In this document: one piece after another, positions 41,901 to 56,900 of the stretch
Numbering within the stretch: the first letter of the stretch is position 1
Layout of the letters: the number at the start of each line of letters is the position of its first letter
Source: Klebsormidium nitens
Taxonomy: Eukaryota > Streptophyta > Klebsormidiophyceae > Klebsormidiales > Klebsormidiaceae
Length of the DNA: 64,000 nt
Assembly (NCBI GenBank): GCA_000708835.1
Contig: DF236975.1
Coordinates: forward strand, 206,974 to 270,973
Direction of reading: 5' to 3'
Made by a program: the position numbers and the translations under genes
Notes under the pieces: generated by a model
Database searches by the model: none
The model's input: only the letters and a program-made list of their open reading frames with translations
What the model was told of the DNA's origin: nothing

Positions 41901-44900
41901 CAGGAGCAGCTTGCATAAATCACACTAGAGGAAACCCAACTCAAGAAGCAGATGTCAACCCCGATGGCATTCATGCCAAAATGTATAAAGAATGCTCTGA
42001 AGCATCTTACTTGAACCAGGAAATTCAATGGAAGGCAATTCAAAGTGAGGGTTATGTAATACAAGCCCAACACTGAGGAACTGGGCCTGGCTTCCGTGTC
42101 TTCTTGCACATAATAGACAAGAAGCAGATTGAGCTTACAGCAAATTCGCAGGCATCTCCCCTTCTGCAGGTCCCTTTCCGGAAGTCTGGGCAGGCGGTTC
42201 CACTGTAATGATACTTCCGGGGGTCCCTTCTGCAAACCGAGACAAATAACTTTGTTTAGAGCTGTTTTGTCCAATAATGGCCAGGACAACTGAATTGCAA
42301 GCTTACTGTGCCATGAGAGGTGGCAGGCAGTTTGAGCTAGGAAAGCATCCGGAGCAGCTGAGAACATCTACTGGGAGCTTGATAAGGGTCTGCAAAAGAC
42401 CCAGCATGCAGTAGTCACCAAAATGATGGCTACTTCAAATACCAGGCTTTCTTGTTGGAGTGTCCAATGAAGAGTAACTCTGAACAGCTCAACCTCCGAC
42501 AGTGAAAGCTAGACTCAATCTGGAACAAAGAACTTCTCCCCATTTCCTTTGCTGGCAATCCAAGTTGCATCAAGAGGCCTATCACCAGATAAACCTGCTG
42601 ACAGGCGGAAGCAGAATGTGCCGCCTTCTGGACAAGCCAGGTAAGGGGGGTGACATTCGAGCTGAGATGTTCCAGAAACCTTCAATATGCTCATCATTGC
42701 ACGCATAAAGGTTGGAATCTGGCTCAAGGTAAAATCATGAGCTGGCACAGTAGACTGCTTGATGCTGGCTCCAGCTTCTAAACCGAGCTGAACTGAGCTA
42801 ACCTCACCTTCTTGCCTTCTCCCCAGGGTGCGCAAAGGGACACTCGGTCCAGTCATGGCTGCGTCCCCTCATGCAGCGCCGCACCTTAAACTCGTACATC
42901 CGAAACTGATCACATGAGTAGATGTCGAGACCGCCCTCGCCCTTCTCATGCCCCCACTGCTCATCGTCAGTGTCCTTCCTCGGACCAAAAGCAGACATGG
43001 CCCTCTCTACTTCTGCATCCAGGTACTTGGAAGAGTCCCTGTGCGCCTGGATCGCAGCGGCCGCAGCCATCAGATCGGCCGCATAGTTCTGGAGAGAAGA
43101 GACCTGTCTCGGGCTGGCAATATTGCGCCCCTGCTGGTCTCTGTTCTCCTCCAACCGCAGAGCGTGGTATCGGGATGCGTCCGACGCAGACGGGTACGCC
43201 ATCGGCTCTTCAAACATCATCATGGCAGAAGCGCCAGAAGTTCTGAGCTGTTCGAGATCCTTGGAATGTGGTAGTTGTTCAACTTCAGCTGCGTTTTGTC
43301 ACTTCTAATGTTAAATAGGCGTCCCTTTGCAATCAATCCTGAGAACCTTCGAACAATGAGGGAAAGAATGGAAAGAATGGGAGCTGGCAGCCCTTTTGAC
43401 GCAGCCCTGCGGCAGCCCCTCCAGGTGGATCTTGGAAGTCACCCTGTGGTGAGGCAACCTCTCTTCTTGAACTGAACATCAAGACTTGCAAGGAAGCGTG
43501 CACTTTTCCTCGCTAGCTGTCCTCTGGTTGCACTTACATATTACACAAGCCCTTAATTCGTCGACTAGTGGACTCATAGGCGTTCGAAACGCGTCGAAGT
43601 GACGTTTCGTGCACTTTATCTGAACCGGATAAAGTCAGTCATAGCGAAAGGCCCCGCGTCACAGTGAGTACATGTGGGCGGGCACGCGTAAACAATACTG
43701 GTTGGCCAAGCCGCATGCCGGTTCGTGGAACCGGGGCTCGTGTGGGGCACTTTTTGGCAGCGCTTTGTGCCCGGACATCTCCGCAAAAGTTGGAAAAAGG
43801 TTCCCGGGTGGCAAATTGCGCGGTCTTGAATAACGCGGCCCACATGGACTTGGCATGGAAGGTTCGCACTTGGAGGCTGCACTTGGCATCATGTGAATTG
43901 CTGGTGGCTCGCAACCAATCAGCGTCGAGAAATTGATCGAGGACCGCGTCCTCTAAAAGCCTCCCAATCATTTTGAACATCACGCGGGCAGCGGGCTGAC
44001 GAAACTTTCCGGTAGAGGAGATATGCGAGTTCCAGCGTTGTGCGATTGGTCCAGCCAGGTCAGCTTCACGTTGAACTGACCATCGACGGCCCGAGAATGA
44101 TTGGCTGGAGGATCGGACGATATTTCAGTGCCACGCTGGCAGCCTTCACGTGATCAATATCGTGGGCCGCGCCCGACATGCGGCTCAGGCTCGTCGGTAA
44201 ATCCAGCTGTCACAATCATTGCCACAAATGCTGGAAAATTATTCGTTTGCCTGCACGCTGCAACACGGGGGGAGGTAATTTGTCAGCTGACTGGTGTATA
44301 AAATCAGAAGGTTCAAGGCTGACTAGGATGCTGGGAACTTGGAAGCCTCGGCAAGCCCATTGGGCAAGAAACGCCAGGATCCCACAAATCCTGCACGACA
44401 AATGGCGAATTTAGCAGTAGGTATTCCTTCTGCATTTTGATACATGGTTTAGGTATGCCACCGTGGCACCGTGGCAGGCTGCAGCCTGCAGGAGTCAGGG
44501 CCGCCGATAGGAGCGATGTCGCTATTATGGGCGTTCAACGGTATGATATGGGCAAGCTAGAGCAGTGGCTACGGCGTGTAAAAGGGAACATTGCTTTGGC
44601 TACGGCGTTACGAAAAGAGACCAATGCACCAACTCACTAACATTGATGAACCAGGAGAAGCCATAATGGCCTGTTGGCTATGCCGTATTTGACAAAAGAC
44701 CAACACACATGTCCATTGCAAGGATGGTTACTTGGACTGGTCATTGTTGATCCACTGGTGCAAATCGAGATTGGTGCAATGTGCCCTGATTCAATGGACA
44801 TAAAATAGTCGACCATTTCCCTCAATCGCTCACATGCAACGCCCAAAGGAAAGTCGCTTAACTCCAATGATTGTGCATTGATCATTCATCTAATAGCCGC

Positions 44901-47900
44901 CGTCGCTCATGCGGCATGTACGTGTGGAGAGTTTTGTCCAACCAGTTCCCAGCAATGATCTGCATGTCCCGGCTACCACCGGTTGCTTTTCCAGAACACT
45001 GATCATGTGAGGCGTGTTATAACTTGGTCGTATCAGCAACGAAGCCCATGCGTTGCTTCGATGTGATCAACATGCCTATCTGTCGAACTATGATGGACGT
45101 CTACAGAGTCAGATCATGTGATTTCTGGGGTTGAAATTCAAACATTTTGGGTGCAGATTGGGATCAATGCCATGGCCCCAACATGCTACTGCAGCTCGAA
45201 CATATAAACTCGACAACATTAGTTCATAATGAACATTCAGAGCTTCAATTTGAATAGTACTTCTCAAAATCTCATGAGCCGGGGTCCCGGGGAAGGAGAT
45301 AGACATGGATACGGAGCCGCCCCGACGTTCATGCGCTTGTATCTGGATAGAGAGCTTTACGTCCTCAATGTTCCAGTACCCTGTCAATCTACATTGCCTG
45401 ACGGGCTTTTACATTGTTAAGGGGGAATCGGGATATTCTGCCTCCCCCTCACTGTGCACACTTCCTTGAAATATTGCTTTGGCACGGTTCCGTCGAGCCC
45501 CTCCGTCAAGATGACACCGTTGGTCGACACCCAGAGTTTCATGCCATCTACAAAACAGAACGTGGCGTGAGCGAAGTTGCTGCGGAGAAGCCTTTTGTTG
45601 TTCCATGCCTGCTCTCGAACGACACAGCCACTATAAATCCAACTTGTGCCATCTTAACATGAACCATAGCGGATGCAGAGGTAGACAAACAAGTCTTACC
45701 TTGTAAGGCCTTTTCCACGTCCAAAAAAATTAGCACCTCGCACGTCGTCCGCATTCCTGTGACACAAAGCACAATTGCCATTTCCTTATTTTATCAGTAT
45801 GAACACGGACTTTCCCTAACATATAACGTGTGCAAAATTGGTTTGATCCTGCTCGATGATGCCAGGTTCGATATCCAACCACAGCAGGATTGCCCTGATT
45901 GTTCTCAAAAGACCTTCCTACCATTTTGTCACTTCTGCTCAGGCCGAAAGTGAAAGTTAGAGACAATAATTTCGGAAGGAATCCTACTGCGACCTGTCCC
46001 GCCCCGAAGATAAGAATCTGCGGCCGCAACTACAAACTGGCGGATGTGGACTGTCATATTACTCTTATTGTCTTTGAACAGGACACAGTGTCAGGAGTGG
46101 TCATTTCGCCCGTCAGAATCTTGAGGACTCAAAACCAAGAGCGTTTCGGACTACGTCGACATCAGAGAAGCGGGCCATCTTCACACCCGCTTGTCCTCCA
46201 AGAATATTGATAGTCTGCTACAACTCCGACATTGATGCACGGTGCATGACCAATCCGGAACGGACACTTAGGCATGAGGAGGCTCAAATCGTCTAGACTG
46301 TGAATCAATGGAGTAAGCATCTAGTCACAACACGGGTACAACGATTACTTCCCAGGATAAAAGCAAGAGAAAAGCGTACCCATCCTTCCTCACAGCAAGC
46401 GCTTGAAGTCAAGCCAGCTCGTAAGCAACGCCTGGCTTTACACTCGACTAGTGTGACCATCGTTGTCTTGATGTCATGCACGTTTGATTCAAGCGCACAA
46501 TGAGAACAAAAAGAGGAGGTACGTACCGCTGATGACGCCATCCTCCTTCGGAAGCCCGCTCGCAAAGTGGACGTGATTACGTTTCATGGTCTTGAGCCCC
46601 TCCCGGAAGATTGCGTCCAGGTACCGGGTGTATGTTCCGTGAACACATACTGCAAGATGACATAGAAAAAGCAAACCCATTTGTAACGAAGCCCCAGTGA
46701 GCCCTCAGTTTGGCTCGACTGAAAGCGACGCTGGTCCCCATGAACGAACTGATACGTTTTCTGCAGTTCTGATATTCCCGTTCCCCGGGGTCCTGACTTT
46801 CATCCTAAGATAGTCGAAAAGGTGACAAATGCAATCCAGTCGTACGGAGCAATCTGAAGCGAACGACGAGGTTGAAACGATCTCATGCGCGCGCACCCGT
46901 TGCCAAGAAGATGATCCTTCCGTCTGCGGCGTTCGTGCGACACTGGTTTGCAAGCAGAAATACCAACCGGGAGTGTTGCTAGGACTCGGCTTCGGTGATG
47001 CGATCGGTGCTGTTTTCGTTAGTCCTTACCTGGAACTTCAGATGCAGAAGTGACCGAGCGAAGCAGTGCCTCGGATTCGATGATCTGCGTGAACGGTTAC
47101 GAACTATGAGTACGATAACAGAGCGGAACGCCGAAGATTGATCGACTAAAATAGCTGCGGGGCCTTACAAACCCGTTCACCTGCTTTCAGAAACGGTTTT
47201 TTTACGGAGAAGATGCAGAAGGTCAAGTTGGATGTGAAGTAGCAGATGTGAAAAGCTTTGTGGGGCTGCCAGTCAGACTGCCGCGCAAGGGGTGCATTTC
47301 GGGAGCCTTGGCCCCAGCTGAAGCAAGAGTTTCAATCGTACGCACATGTAGCTCGATCTGAGCCTTCTGATCGGAGGGTCTGAATCGGCCCCAAAAGGAA
47401 CATACCCGTCATATTCGAAGCAACGCGACCATGCTGAGGAGTCACTGTCTTCAATGAGATTTCCGGGCTTCTCGTGGGGCTTCCAAGCGTCAAGCTAGAG
47501 CCGAGAAAAAGCAATAGTCACCTTTATGGAGTGGCCCTGGGTTGCACGGATCCACAGCTCCCCTCCTTCTTCCCGCAGCTCCATCCGACCCTTCTTATCC
47601 AGTGCTGCCGCCTGCGAAGCTCGGACCAGAATCTTAATCTTGACCGGTCTCGGAAAAACTTCAAAAGAGTAGCAAGCGTGACTGATCTGAACAAGAAAGA
47701 GGGCTCCACATCAACTTGTGTCCTCCTCTTTATTAACGTCACGATAGATGAAGGTTGATGACTGCGACTGAAACTTACTGCCCATAGTCCATTGACAGAA
47801 GTCAGGCAATCATCATGAGCTGAGGTGGGAAGGTGATTCCGTGGGGATCGGCATACGAAATCTAAAAATCGCAGAACAGAAAGGTGAAACTTCGTGACGT

Positions 47901-50900
47901 CGGATTTCACCAAGTTTGAACCAGATTCATTTTGCCGATTATCAGACAAGGACTCCATCAACACTGGAACTTGTCAAACAATTCCTTTGAACACAAACTT
48001 TTCAAAGTAGCTGGCCAGCGCACCTGCCTCACGTCATCTTCGGAGTGACTGCTCAGCGAGCGGCCACTGCGCGTCTTTTTCTGCAAATGCAGGATCTCAG
48101 AGACTTGAACAAAGGCGTCGGGCCGCATCGCCAACCCGTGCTCGAGCGCGCTGTGCCGCAGGATCTGGGTTCTGTGATGAGTAAGAAATCGCGACTTGGT
48201 TTAAAAGCGTCCCAACTGACTTCAAGGACACCCGATCAGTGGGACAGTTGATCACAGATTTTGAGGTCACAGAAAGGATGTTGGTCCGGGATTCAAGTTG
48301 AGACGTTCGAGAAGCAAGCCAACGAAGGTTTCCTGGGGCGAACTGCTTCAGACAGAGCGATCAAAAGCTTCTCCTGGTGTGCGCCTTGTTTTGAAAAGGT
48401 CTGAAGTACGGGTTATCAAATCACCTGATTCTACAAAGAAGACAATCAGCAGTATCACAGTTGATGCTGATGGTGGCTCTTGAAGTTTTCTACTTACAAG
48501 CTTCGCCCCAGGTTCTCGATCTGGTCTCCGCCCCTGCCGCGGCCCCCTCCTGACCCCCCCCGCCCCTCGCCTCTCCCCCTGGCCCCAGCACCGCGCCTGC
48601 CGCCAGAAAATCCTGCCGCCTCTAGTTCCCCCTCATCTGCCACCAAAGCGTCTTTCCCTTTCCTGTCCCAGCCTTTTCCTGTGGCTGCCGGGGCGCCCGT
48701 TTTCTCTAACCCAGACACTAACCCACCAGAACCTGATTCTAAATGACTGGTCCCAGGAGTGGTTCTACGAGACGCGATGTAAGTCGCGCTCGTGCCGGGA
48801 GCATTCCCCCGGCCGTGGCGTACACCCCCGGACAGCGAACCCTGTTCTGAAATCGAAGTGCTGGCCATGCTTTCGTGCAGACTGCCAGCAAAGGTACCTG
48901 CTGCAGTGCGTCGATCATCAGACTGGCCAGCAGGTGTGAGCTGCACGCTCGCGGCCCCAAGCGCTGGGAAAGTGGCGCCATCTAGCGGCTCGCCGAATCC
49001 TGCCATCTGCTTACGATGCAAGAGTTTTGAGGACAAGGTCCTATGAGGTTTTGCGCCGTTGCACAATGGACTAAGAAGCACTCTGTTTGCAGTCAACAAA
49101 CTCAATTGCCCCCGGAGCAGCACAATCGCAGAAGCTGGTGAGCAGAAACTGCGTGTGAAGGTGGTGTTGCGATCCCGCAAGAGGGATGAGGGATCGGTGG
49201 TAGCCAGCGACTGACGTCGGGCTACAGAGCGGACACAAAGCAGCATTGGCCCCTGTGCGCGCTGAGCTGCTGTCCAGAGCAAGTGGGACAGCATGTGTTT
49301 GCAAATTGCAGGCGCTGCTGAAGTGGCGAACTCGGAATTCCAGGACAAGGGTTCGCATTCGTCGTTGTCGGATGGTCACCCTAGGCTGCGGACGGTCGCG
49401 ATACGGTTCGCACCGTCCGAAAGCTTTTTGCGAACAGTCGCAAACCGGGAAGGCTAAATGAACTGGAACCGGGGGCTGACTTTACCTACGTCGCCCCTTT
49501 TACTTTGCTCGGGGACTGCGCACCGCCCGCCTCCCGGCCCGCCAAGTTGTCATTTGGACCATCCTGGGGCGTCCGAAAACCGGTTTAGAAATATAACCTC
49601 CGGGTGGGTTGGCTGCAGTTGAACCCAACTCCCTTCATCATTTGCACAGCTCTCCAATTTGCCAATGGATACCCCATGCAGCAGCAAACGTTCATTTCAA
49701 ATGCGGATCGAAGAAGATGGCTCCCTACCAATTGTCAAGTTAGCGCCAAAGGGCTTTGTCATTGTCTCTGCAAGACAGTTTACTAGGTTGAATGAAGCCG
49801 GTTCCATTTCCAGCGGCGGTTTCAATTGTCTCATAAACTAGCTGGTTGGATGCATTCAATTTGCATGAAGCTGTTGAGCACTGTCCACAATTGAATGAAG
49901 GAGCCATGAGTTCGGCACGCTGCGCCAGCTCTCTTGAGCGGGCCCAAAGATGGTCAACCTTGCAATGTCAAGAACAGACCTACACCCCACATCGGAAGAG
50001 CACGCTCAACCCAAGGAGGCGCGAAATCAGAGCGACTCTGCATCGCTCAAGCAAGGTCGCATGGAGGCAATTGCCAGGAAGACCTACCACCGCAGGAAAA
50101 GTGCGTCATTCTGGTTTTCAGACTTTTCATTCTGTATACAAGGTCCTGAACTCATTGGCCGTAGGTTGTGATTAATGCGAGTTTGCCAAGCTCCATCCTG
50201 ATGGCTAGCAACTTCGTTGCATTCTGAGTAGCAATGCCCATGTAGCGACGATGATAGCTTTGCGGCAAAAGGTTTCCTGTCTACATCTCTGAGCCAACCG
50301 GAGAATGGAACTCTATGTCGAAAAGTTTCTTCTGCGTGGCAGGACTTCTATATTCAACCATTTGGACAACCCGTTGATGCCCCTTTGAGGTTTACGGCAA
50401 AGCCTGTTAACGCCGTCTCCCAAGCCAGCCTACCAGGAGGTCAGTAGCCATTCAATTCCCTTCTACCACCACAAGATGGAAACGAAGATGATTGCAATGT
50501 AGAAGTGAATGCGAGGATGGAGCTGAAGTGCAGATTTGCACATTTGTCAACATGTAGTGAAATGGTTCTATGAAAGGCATAACCTGGAGAAGACACTGAT
50601 GCCATTGTTTTTGCAGGGTCTGATTCTGAGTTGAGGGGTGCGCTTGACTTGGCCAGCGATGAGGAGTTGCATGAGATTGTCAATATCTTGTATGGGAGAA
50701 GGTAAGCTGGCGTATCAACCTGGTATCTTTGGTCCAGAAACCTTTCAGATTCAGACTCCTTATTTGTCCGGAGTGCAGTGTTTGCAAATTGCTTCAGAGG
50801 CTCCTTTCGCTTCGGATTCTGAGATCAGCTTTGGGAATCCAAGCAGTGGTGACGGAGAGGGCAATCACAACATCTCCTGGATGACTGGAAACCGTTTGAC

Positions 50901-53900
50901 CACCAATCTCCAAAGAACAGTTTGATCATTCAAGTCTGCATTAGTCCACAACCTGATTCAGCCTGTGCCAGCACCATATAGCAGATTAGCGATTACAATC
51001 ATATTGCGTCAAGCAAATCAAGCCACCTACTAGTCTGTCCCTCTGACCAATGTCTATCCTTGCGTGCAGCCCCCTCAGTCCCATTCTGAAGTCCATTGCC
51101 ACCGGGGATGGTTCCTCCTCTGACGGCGAGGATGGCGGAGCGGGTCACCCCCGGAGGGACTTCCGGGACATGCTGAGCGAGAGAGAGACACTTCTCCGCA
51201 GGCTGGAGGCGCGGTTCTTCTTCCTGGCTGCCGATGCCAAGGCGACCATGACGTGAGTTGGCTTGCTTGGAAAGTGAGCTGGCTTGAACAAGTGTGAGCA
51301 GAGTTGGTCATGCTGTATGTGGGAGGACCCCAAAGGTGGAAATGTTGATGAAGATGGCGAATTGCGGGGGCCCGTGAAGGAATCACAAGATTTGGCGAAT
51401 CTGACTTGGGCCTTTTGCAGCTTTAAGGCCCCTACTACTTATGCTCAACGCATGAATTTCATGTTTACGGATTGGTTTGCGCTGGATCTATCAAGGAAAA
51501 GGCTGACCGACAGGGTGACCTCAATAGAGCGGCCCCTGACACAAGCGGACCCCAAACCATTCGGTTCCCTGCGATTGGTCACTTTATCCCCCTTGTATCT
51601 GCCCTGTCCTCAGAAGCACGCTAATACAGATCTTATTCTCTTCGGCTACTATCTGGACACTCTTACGTTCAAAGCCCTGTAATGACAGGACCCCATGTGA
51701 TTGGATGGTAACATTCGTCCCAGAACTCCATCAGGTACTTCCTGCTCTGCATTCCGCCTTTTTAAAGCGAACGCCTCCAATCGACTGCCCAGAATATTTG
51801 AAGTCCTGTACAGAGTCGCCTGAAGAGATATTCGAATATATCTGCGCAGGGGCAAACGACCGAGCTACCGCCAGGTGCTGCTGTGCGTGCGTCAGAAGCT
51901 ACGCGTCCCATGCTCCAATGTGCTGTCGACTGCGGACCTTGAAGCGGAGATCTTCTTGCACTTACTGCAAGAGTATTCCAGGTACCCGAGGCAATCCTTT
52001 CTTCTCAGCTTCATGCAACGGCTTTGTGTTCCAAGCGCTCGGTCGGAAGCCCCATCCAAGTGCCACCTCGCCGCCACGTTGGATATGAACACTCAAGGGG
52101 CATGCGCTGCTTTCCAGCGATGCACCAATTGCGACCACCTGGGCCTACTAAATCACAGAATGGGTACTGCTGGCCACAACGGCGATGACCTCGGCATGAC
52201 GTCATCGACCACAGCCTGCTCTTTCAGTAGCCGCCAGACAGTGACGTGTCCTGGTTCCGTTTTCCGTCTTGCAGCGCACCGTCTAAACAGAAGGAACACG
52301 AGCAGGGCGTTGTGATGGTGAACGACCCGAGGCACGTGCAAGGCAAGCGGTGGCATCAGCTAGGGAAGCTGCTGGCGCCGGTCAAGATCGGGGGGGAGGA
52401 GGTGCTGTCAATACTAGCCAAGGTGAGCCCCTCGAAACGGCGTTGGTGAAATAGATAAGTTTGACCTCAGAGGAAGAGTCTGGGAAAATGAACTAACGAA
52501 GCTGCTTGATGTCAACGTTTCCAATATCCGCCAGGGGTCAGATACCTTCTGCCGGATTCCATAATGTCAACACATGGCTTGAAGAGTAGTACGTGTCGAG
52601 AAATTGCATTGCCGTCGTTTTAAGTCGGCTGTGAAAAGTACGGAACTGAAATCAGCTGGAAGCATTCATTGGGTTGCCCACCTTGAGCGGAGGGTTTTCC
52701 GCGTAAGATCAGTGGGTCAGATTGTTCGATTGTTTAACCTGCAGTGGGGCCTTTGCACGAGGCCAAAGTAGCCGCCCTTGCTGTAGGAAACGATTAGCCG
52801 CAGCCGCATTTGCAAATTTCGGGTTATATCCTGAAAAGCCGACTATCTGTTCGATTTACACAGCGTGGGTTCTGCTGACCTGGGGCTCCGGCTTTACGAT
52901 GTTGTCTTGTAAAGTCGCATTTTCTCTGTCACCAGGCTATGCAGTTCTGCATCACAGCCAACTTTGCGGATTCAGTTGGAAGACGCACCGCTTATCCTCT
53001 AGCTGAGAGCATCTCGTCTATTTCTTGCAGGGAAGCAGTGCGCTGGGCGTGACCACGCTGCAAAACATGGTGAGTGACACCATCTGAGGCGCCGGGGTTC
53101 CTGGCTATTCTCAAGTATGCATCGACGTGTGATGGACGTCAGCAGTGATCGCTAACGGCGGGAGATTTTTAACGGTCAGGATTTTGGACGTCAACTTGAT
53201 GAGGTCTCGGTCTGGAAAGCACGTGCACTTCCTGCGTGCTCTTTCAAGAGCAGCGGCTGTGATTTCTAGGCTGAGGCAGGAGACGAACGCTGCAGCAGGA
53301 TGGGGAAATTTGACCACTAGTTTGGCACTCTGACCTACCATTCTGGGCTGGAGGTCCCGAAGGATGGTCATGGTGACGTCAGTCACCTCAAAGACCTATC
53401 CTTTTCCGGTGGGTTCGTGAGAGGAATGTGTCTCTCGTTCTGCAAGTTAACCATGAGAATCTCGTTCGTTTTGCAGGCTCTTGGCCGGTTGTCAGGGCGC
53501 ATGTTGTTGGAAAGGGCCAAGTATCAGGTCGCGACTGAAGCCCTCAAGAAGGTATGATTTTTCCCTTCCATCAATACTGTCCGCAAATGTCGAGGTGCTC
53601 GCAGTCCGGCAGTGGCAAGGCTCGACTTAGGTCTGCTGAACCTGGGAAGAATCCCAGGCAAGGCGAGCACAAGAGTGGTGTTATTGTAACGAGACTTATC
53701 GAGCCGCGGCCTTCTTGGCAATAGCCATGTTAAAAGTGCTACTCTACATACTCGACATCGTTGAGATCTTTGTTTTGTGGATTTCACTGACTCTGCCGCG
53801 AAATTGGAGCTATCCGTGCTTTGCTTTCAAGAAACGGTAGGCAGCAAGAAAGTGGTACACCGGTCTGGCATTGTCCCACCTCTTTGCTTTGGGTTTGTTC

Positions 53901-56900
53901 TCAAAAACTCTCCTGTTGCGCTTGTACACAGCAAATACTTAGCGGAGAGCTTGCATCGCGACGAATGCTGACCAAAGTTCTGTGCAGCTTTACGCCTAAA
54001 GTCGAAAAAGGAGCGTATGCGATACAAAGTGCCTTTCAGCTTTAAGTCCTTTGTTTCACCGCTTGAGAAGCGGGTTCGTGTGGGGCTTTTTTGTTAGTCA
54101 TGATCTGCAACTTTGACAAAGCTTTGCTCCTCGCTGCTTGTAGGGTGGTGCAGCAGTGGCCAACCGGATTCAAAGTCACTACGCCGTTCTGGCGGCTAAG
54201 CAGGTGCGCCTTCTTCCCTTCTTTCGTGACAATCCACAGCTTTGTAAGTCGACTCGGCCTCTTTCTTTCCGATCTTCTCCAGTCTCTGGATTCCCTCGTC
54301 GAACAACGTTCTGCGACGTCTGACGGTGCAATACTGCTCTTGCGCACTTCAGCAGTCTTGTCGTTTGGAACAAGGGCAAAAAACTTTGCTCGTGGACGGT
54401 TCCGTTTCATAGCGGTGGTTATTCTGGGCTTGAGCCGGGAACAGATCTGCTCCTGGCCCTATGTTGCATAAGCTCAAACCTTGATGAACCGCAAGAAGAT
54501 TGCCTGGAGACGAGTTGATATGTTGTAATGGAAGCTAACATGGCTCCCCGCAATGCAGGCCCTTGCTGGCGCATCTGCGCGTTATGCCATCCTCAGAAGC
54601 ACGATGACATTGCTTGGGCCAGTGTAAGGGACCTCGGCTCAACTCCTCGACCCTTCGTTCCAATGATTTTTCATTGCTCGATGATTCGACCTGCCCTGAT
54701 TCTTGTAGCGGGCTTCTCGCGATTGCCTGGACCTCGTGGGATGCATATGTGGTTTTCTGGTCTCGGCTGTGCGAAACGAATGCAAAACAGTAAGTTCGTC
54801 ACAACAAAGCGAAGCGATGATTTGAAGTTTTACTGTTTTTGCTGACGTCGAACGTGGTCAGTTGAGAATGCTGAGGTCCTGATTGCGGCATATGCTTCCC
54901 TTGCAGCATGTGGGGGGCGTTCATGGCGGACGTGGTGCTTCAGGCGGTGGGTACGGACTACGGACGTGTTGTGCGGGTGATCTTTGCGCTGGCCCAGGTG
55001 AGTGATGGCGACAGCTAACCTCTGGAATGCGTTGGGCCGATCTCGGAGATACGTTTAAATGTCGAACATAAGAGCTCTCATATTGCACTTTGTTGGATAT
55101 AGTTAGGGTTTTCGGGCCTTAAACATTGTGGATCTGGTTAGCTGCGATCAGCGGTCGTGTGGGCGAAGATCTGCAGTGTATCGCTTCCTGATGGGGTCAG
55201 ACGAACTTCTCACAGAGTTGCTGGAAAAAGTGCGCCCGGTCTTCGTTTGACAGTTGAACGTGCTGATGTTCTGATTCGATACTCGAACAAAGCTGCTAAA
55301 CAGTTTCGCCGATGTGCACCATTTACAAAGCTACTTTCTCTCTCGCTTGGTTGTACTTGAGGACCTGTGACGTCCCCTGTATCGCTCAATGAGAGGCCTC
55401 ATTCATGCGTACCCGACATCTTTCTGCGGTCGCAACCATGCCTTCCGTGCGTGAGGCTCTTCGCTGTCACCTTCGCAGATCCGCCTTACCAGAACGTACG
55501 GCTGGAGACAGTCGGATGCAACTTAGGGCGGTAGGTGAAGAGAGGCAGCGCTTGGAGGGGACGTTATAAGACGTCACGTTCAATTGCAGCTTATGCAAGA
55601 ATAAGCTTTTGAGACACGGCTCACCAAATGATCTTTTGAGAGTCTCAAGCATGGTAGACATAAATGATAAGTATGCGATCCATGATATCTCGATTGCATA
55701 AGTAGATTCACGTGACCTGATACGAGTTGCGTTTAAAACATTGTTTGCTAAGCACGCACAGTCTTACATAGAAGTTGAACAAGATATTCCCATGATTGCA
55801 CAGTCTTACATAGAAGTTGAACAAGATATTCCCATGATTGCCTTGAAGGACTCGAGTTGTGATTCTTTGACCTGTGCAGATTGGAATCAATTGCTTGGTG
55901 AATCATTGGTATGCGCAATTGAACGCCGTCAGAACACTCTAACATGGACTGGGGCTCGATCTAGTGTGCATCGGCCGCCCGTTCTTCGAGCCGACTGATT
56001 TCCCGGATGCCTAGATCTGCAAGAATTAAACCTTAAAAGCCTACTAGTGTGCATGATCCCGACGTCGATATGGTCCCTGAGCCGCGGGCCATTCCTTGCA
56101 ATGACGGCCCGCGGCAGAAAAGTGATCCGGATGTCAGCTACGTCAGTGGGTGCTAGCTGTACAACATTTGGCTGTCCGATTGACTGACAAGCATCAATCT
56201 TGATTAAGATTATTATGCGGTATACTCGTTTTGTGAGTCCCGTGCTTTTCACTTGCGGCGCCATGCCACGTCATCTTTCAGCTATAGAGCTCCGTAAGCT
56301 CGGACACTCGATTCAAATGTATACTGATATCTGCCCGACGGTCATTGGTGGCCAACTACGCTCACCCAATTCTCCATTCGGGTCCCTGAGTGCATCATGC
56401 CTTCTACATGCATGCTAGCCATGGTGATCTTGTAGCAGAAGATTATGTACCTACTCTGTGATGTGAAGCAACTGCATGCGTCGAAACGCTTTTAGTTCTT
56501 ATACGTGAGGTGATTGTTTCCACTAACACTCATGCAACAAATCTTCTATGCACTTGCGCACATAACCAAAGTTTCGTCCAGAATTACCGCACGATCAGTA
56601 CTCTGAACAAAGCACTGAGCTACTTGTTTCAAGCTGAGGTTCTACGGAACCTTCTGGCTGCAAAGTCAATGGCAAGGATGCCGCAATCTGGTTTTGGAGT
56701 CCTTCACACGCTTTACATGACGACCTCCCGCCAGAATTCCCAAGTTCGCCAGCTCTCGTTTCAACTTTCCAGGGCCGACCTTGGGCTGCCCTTTCGCTGT
56801 GGATGACATCTTCGTTGGCGTGCTACCTTGCGCCTCCTCGGGTTGAGGTGGTTGAGTCGTCTGGCCAGACAACCCGTCTTTGTTCCCGTTCGGTGTCTTG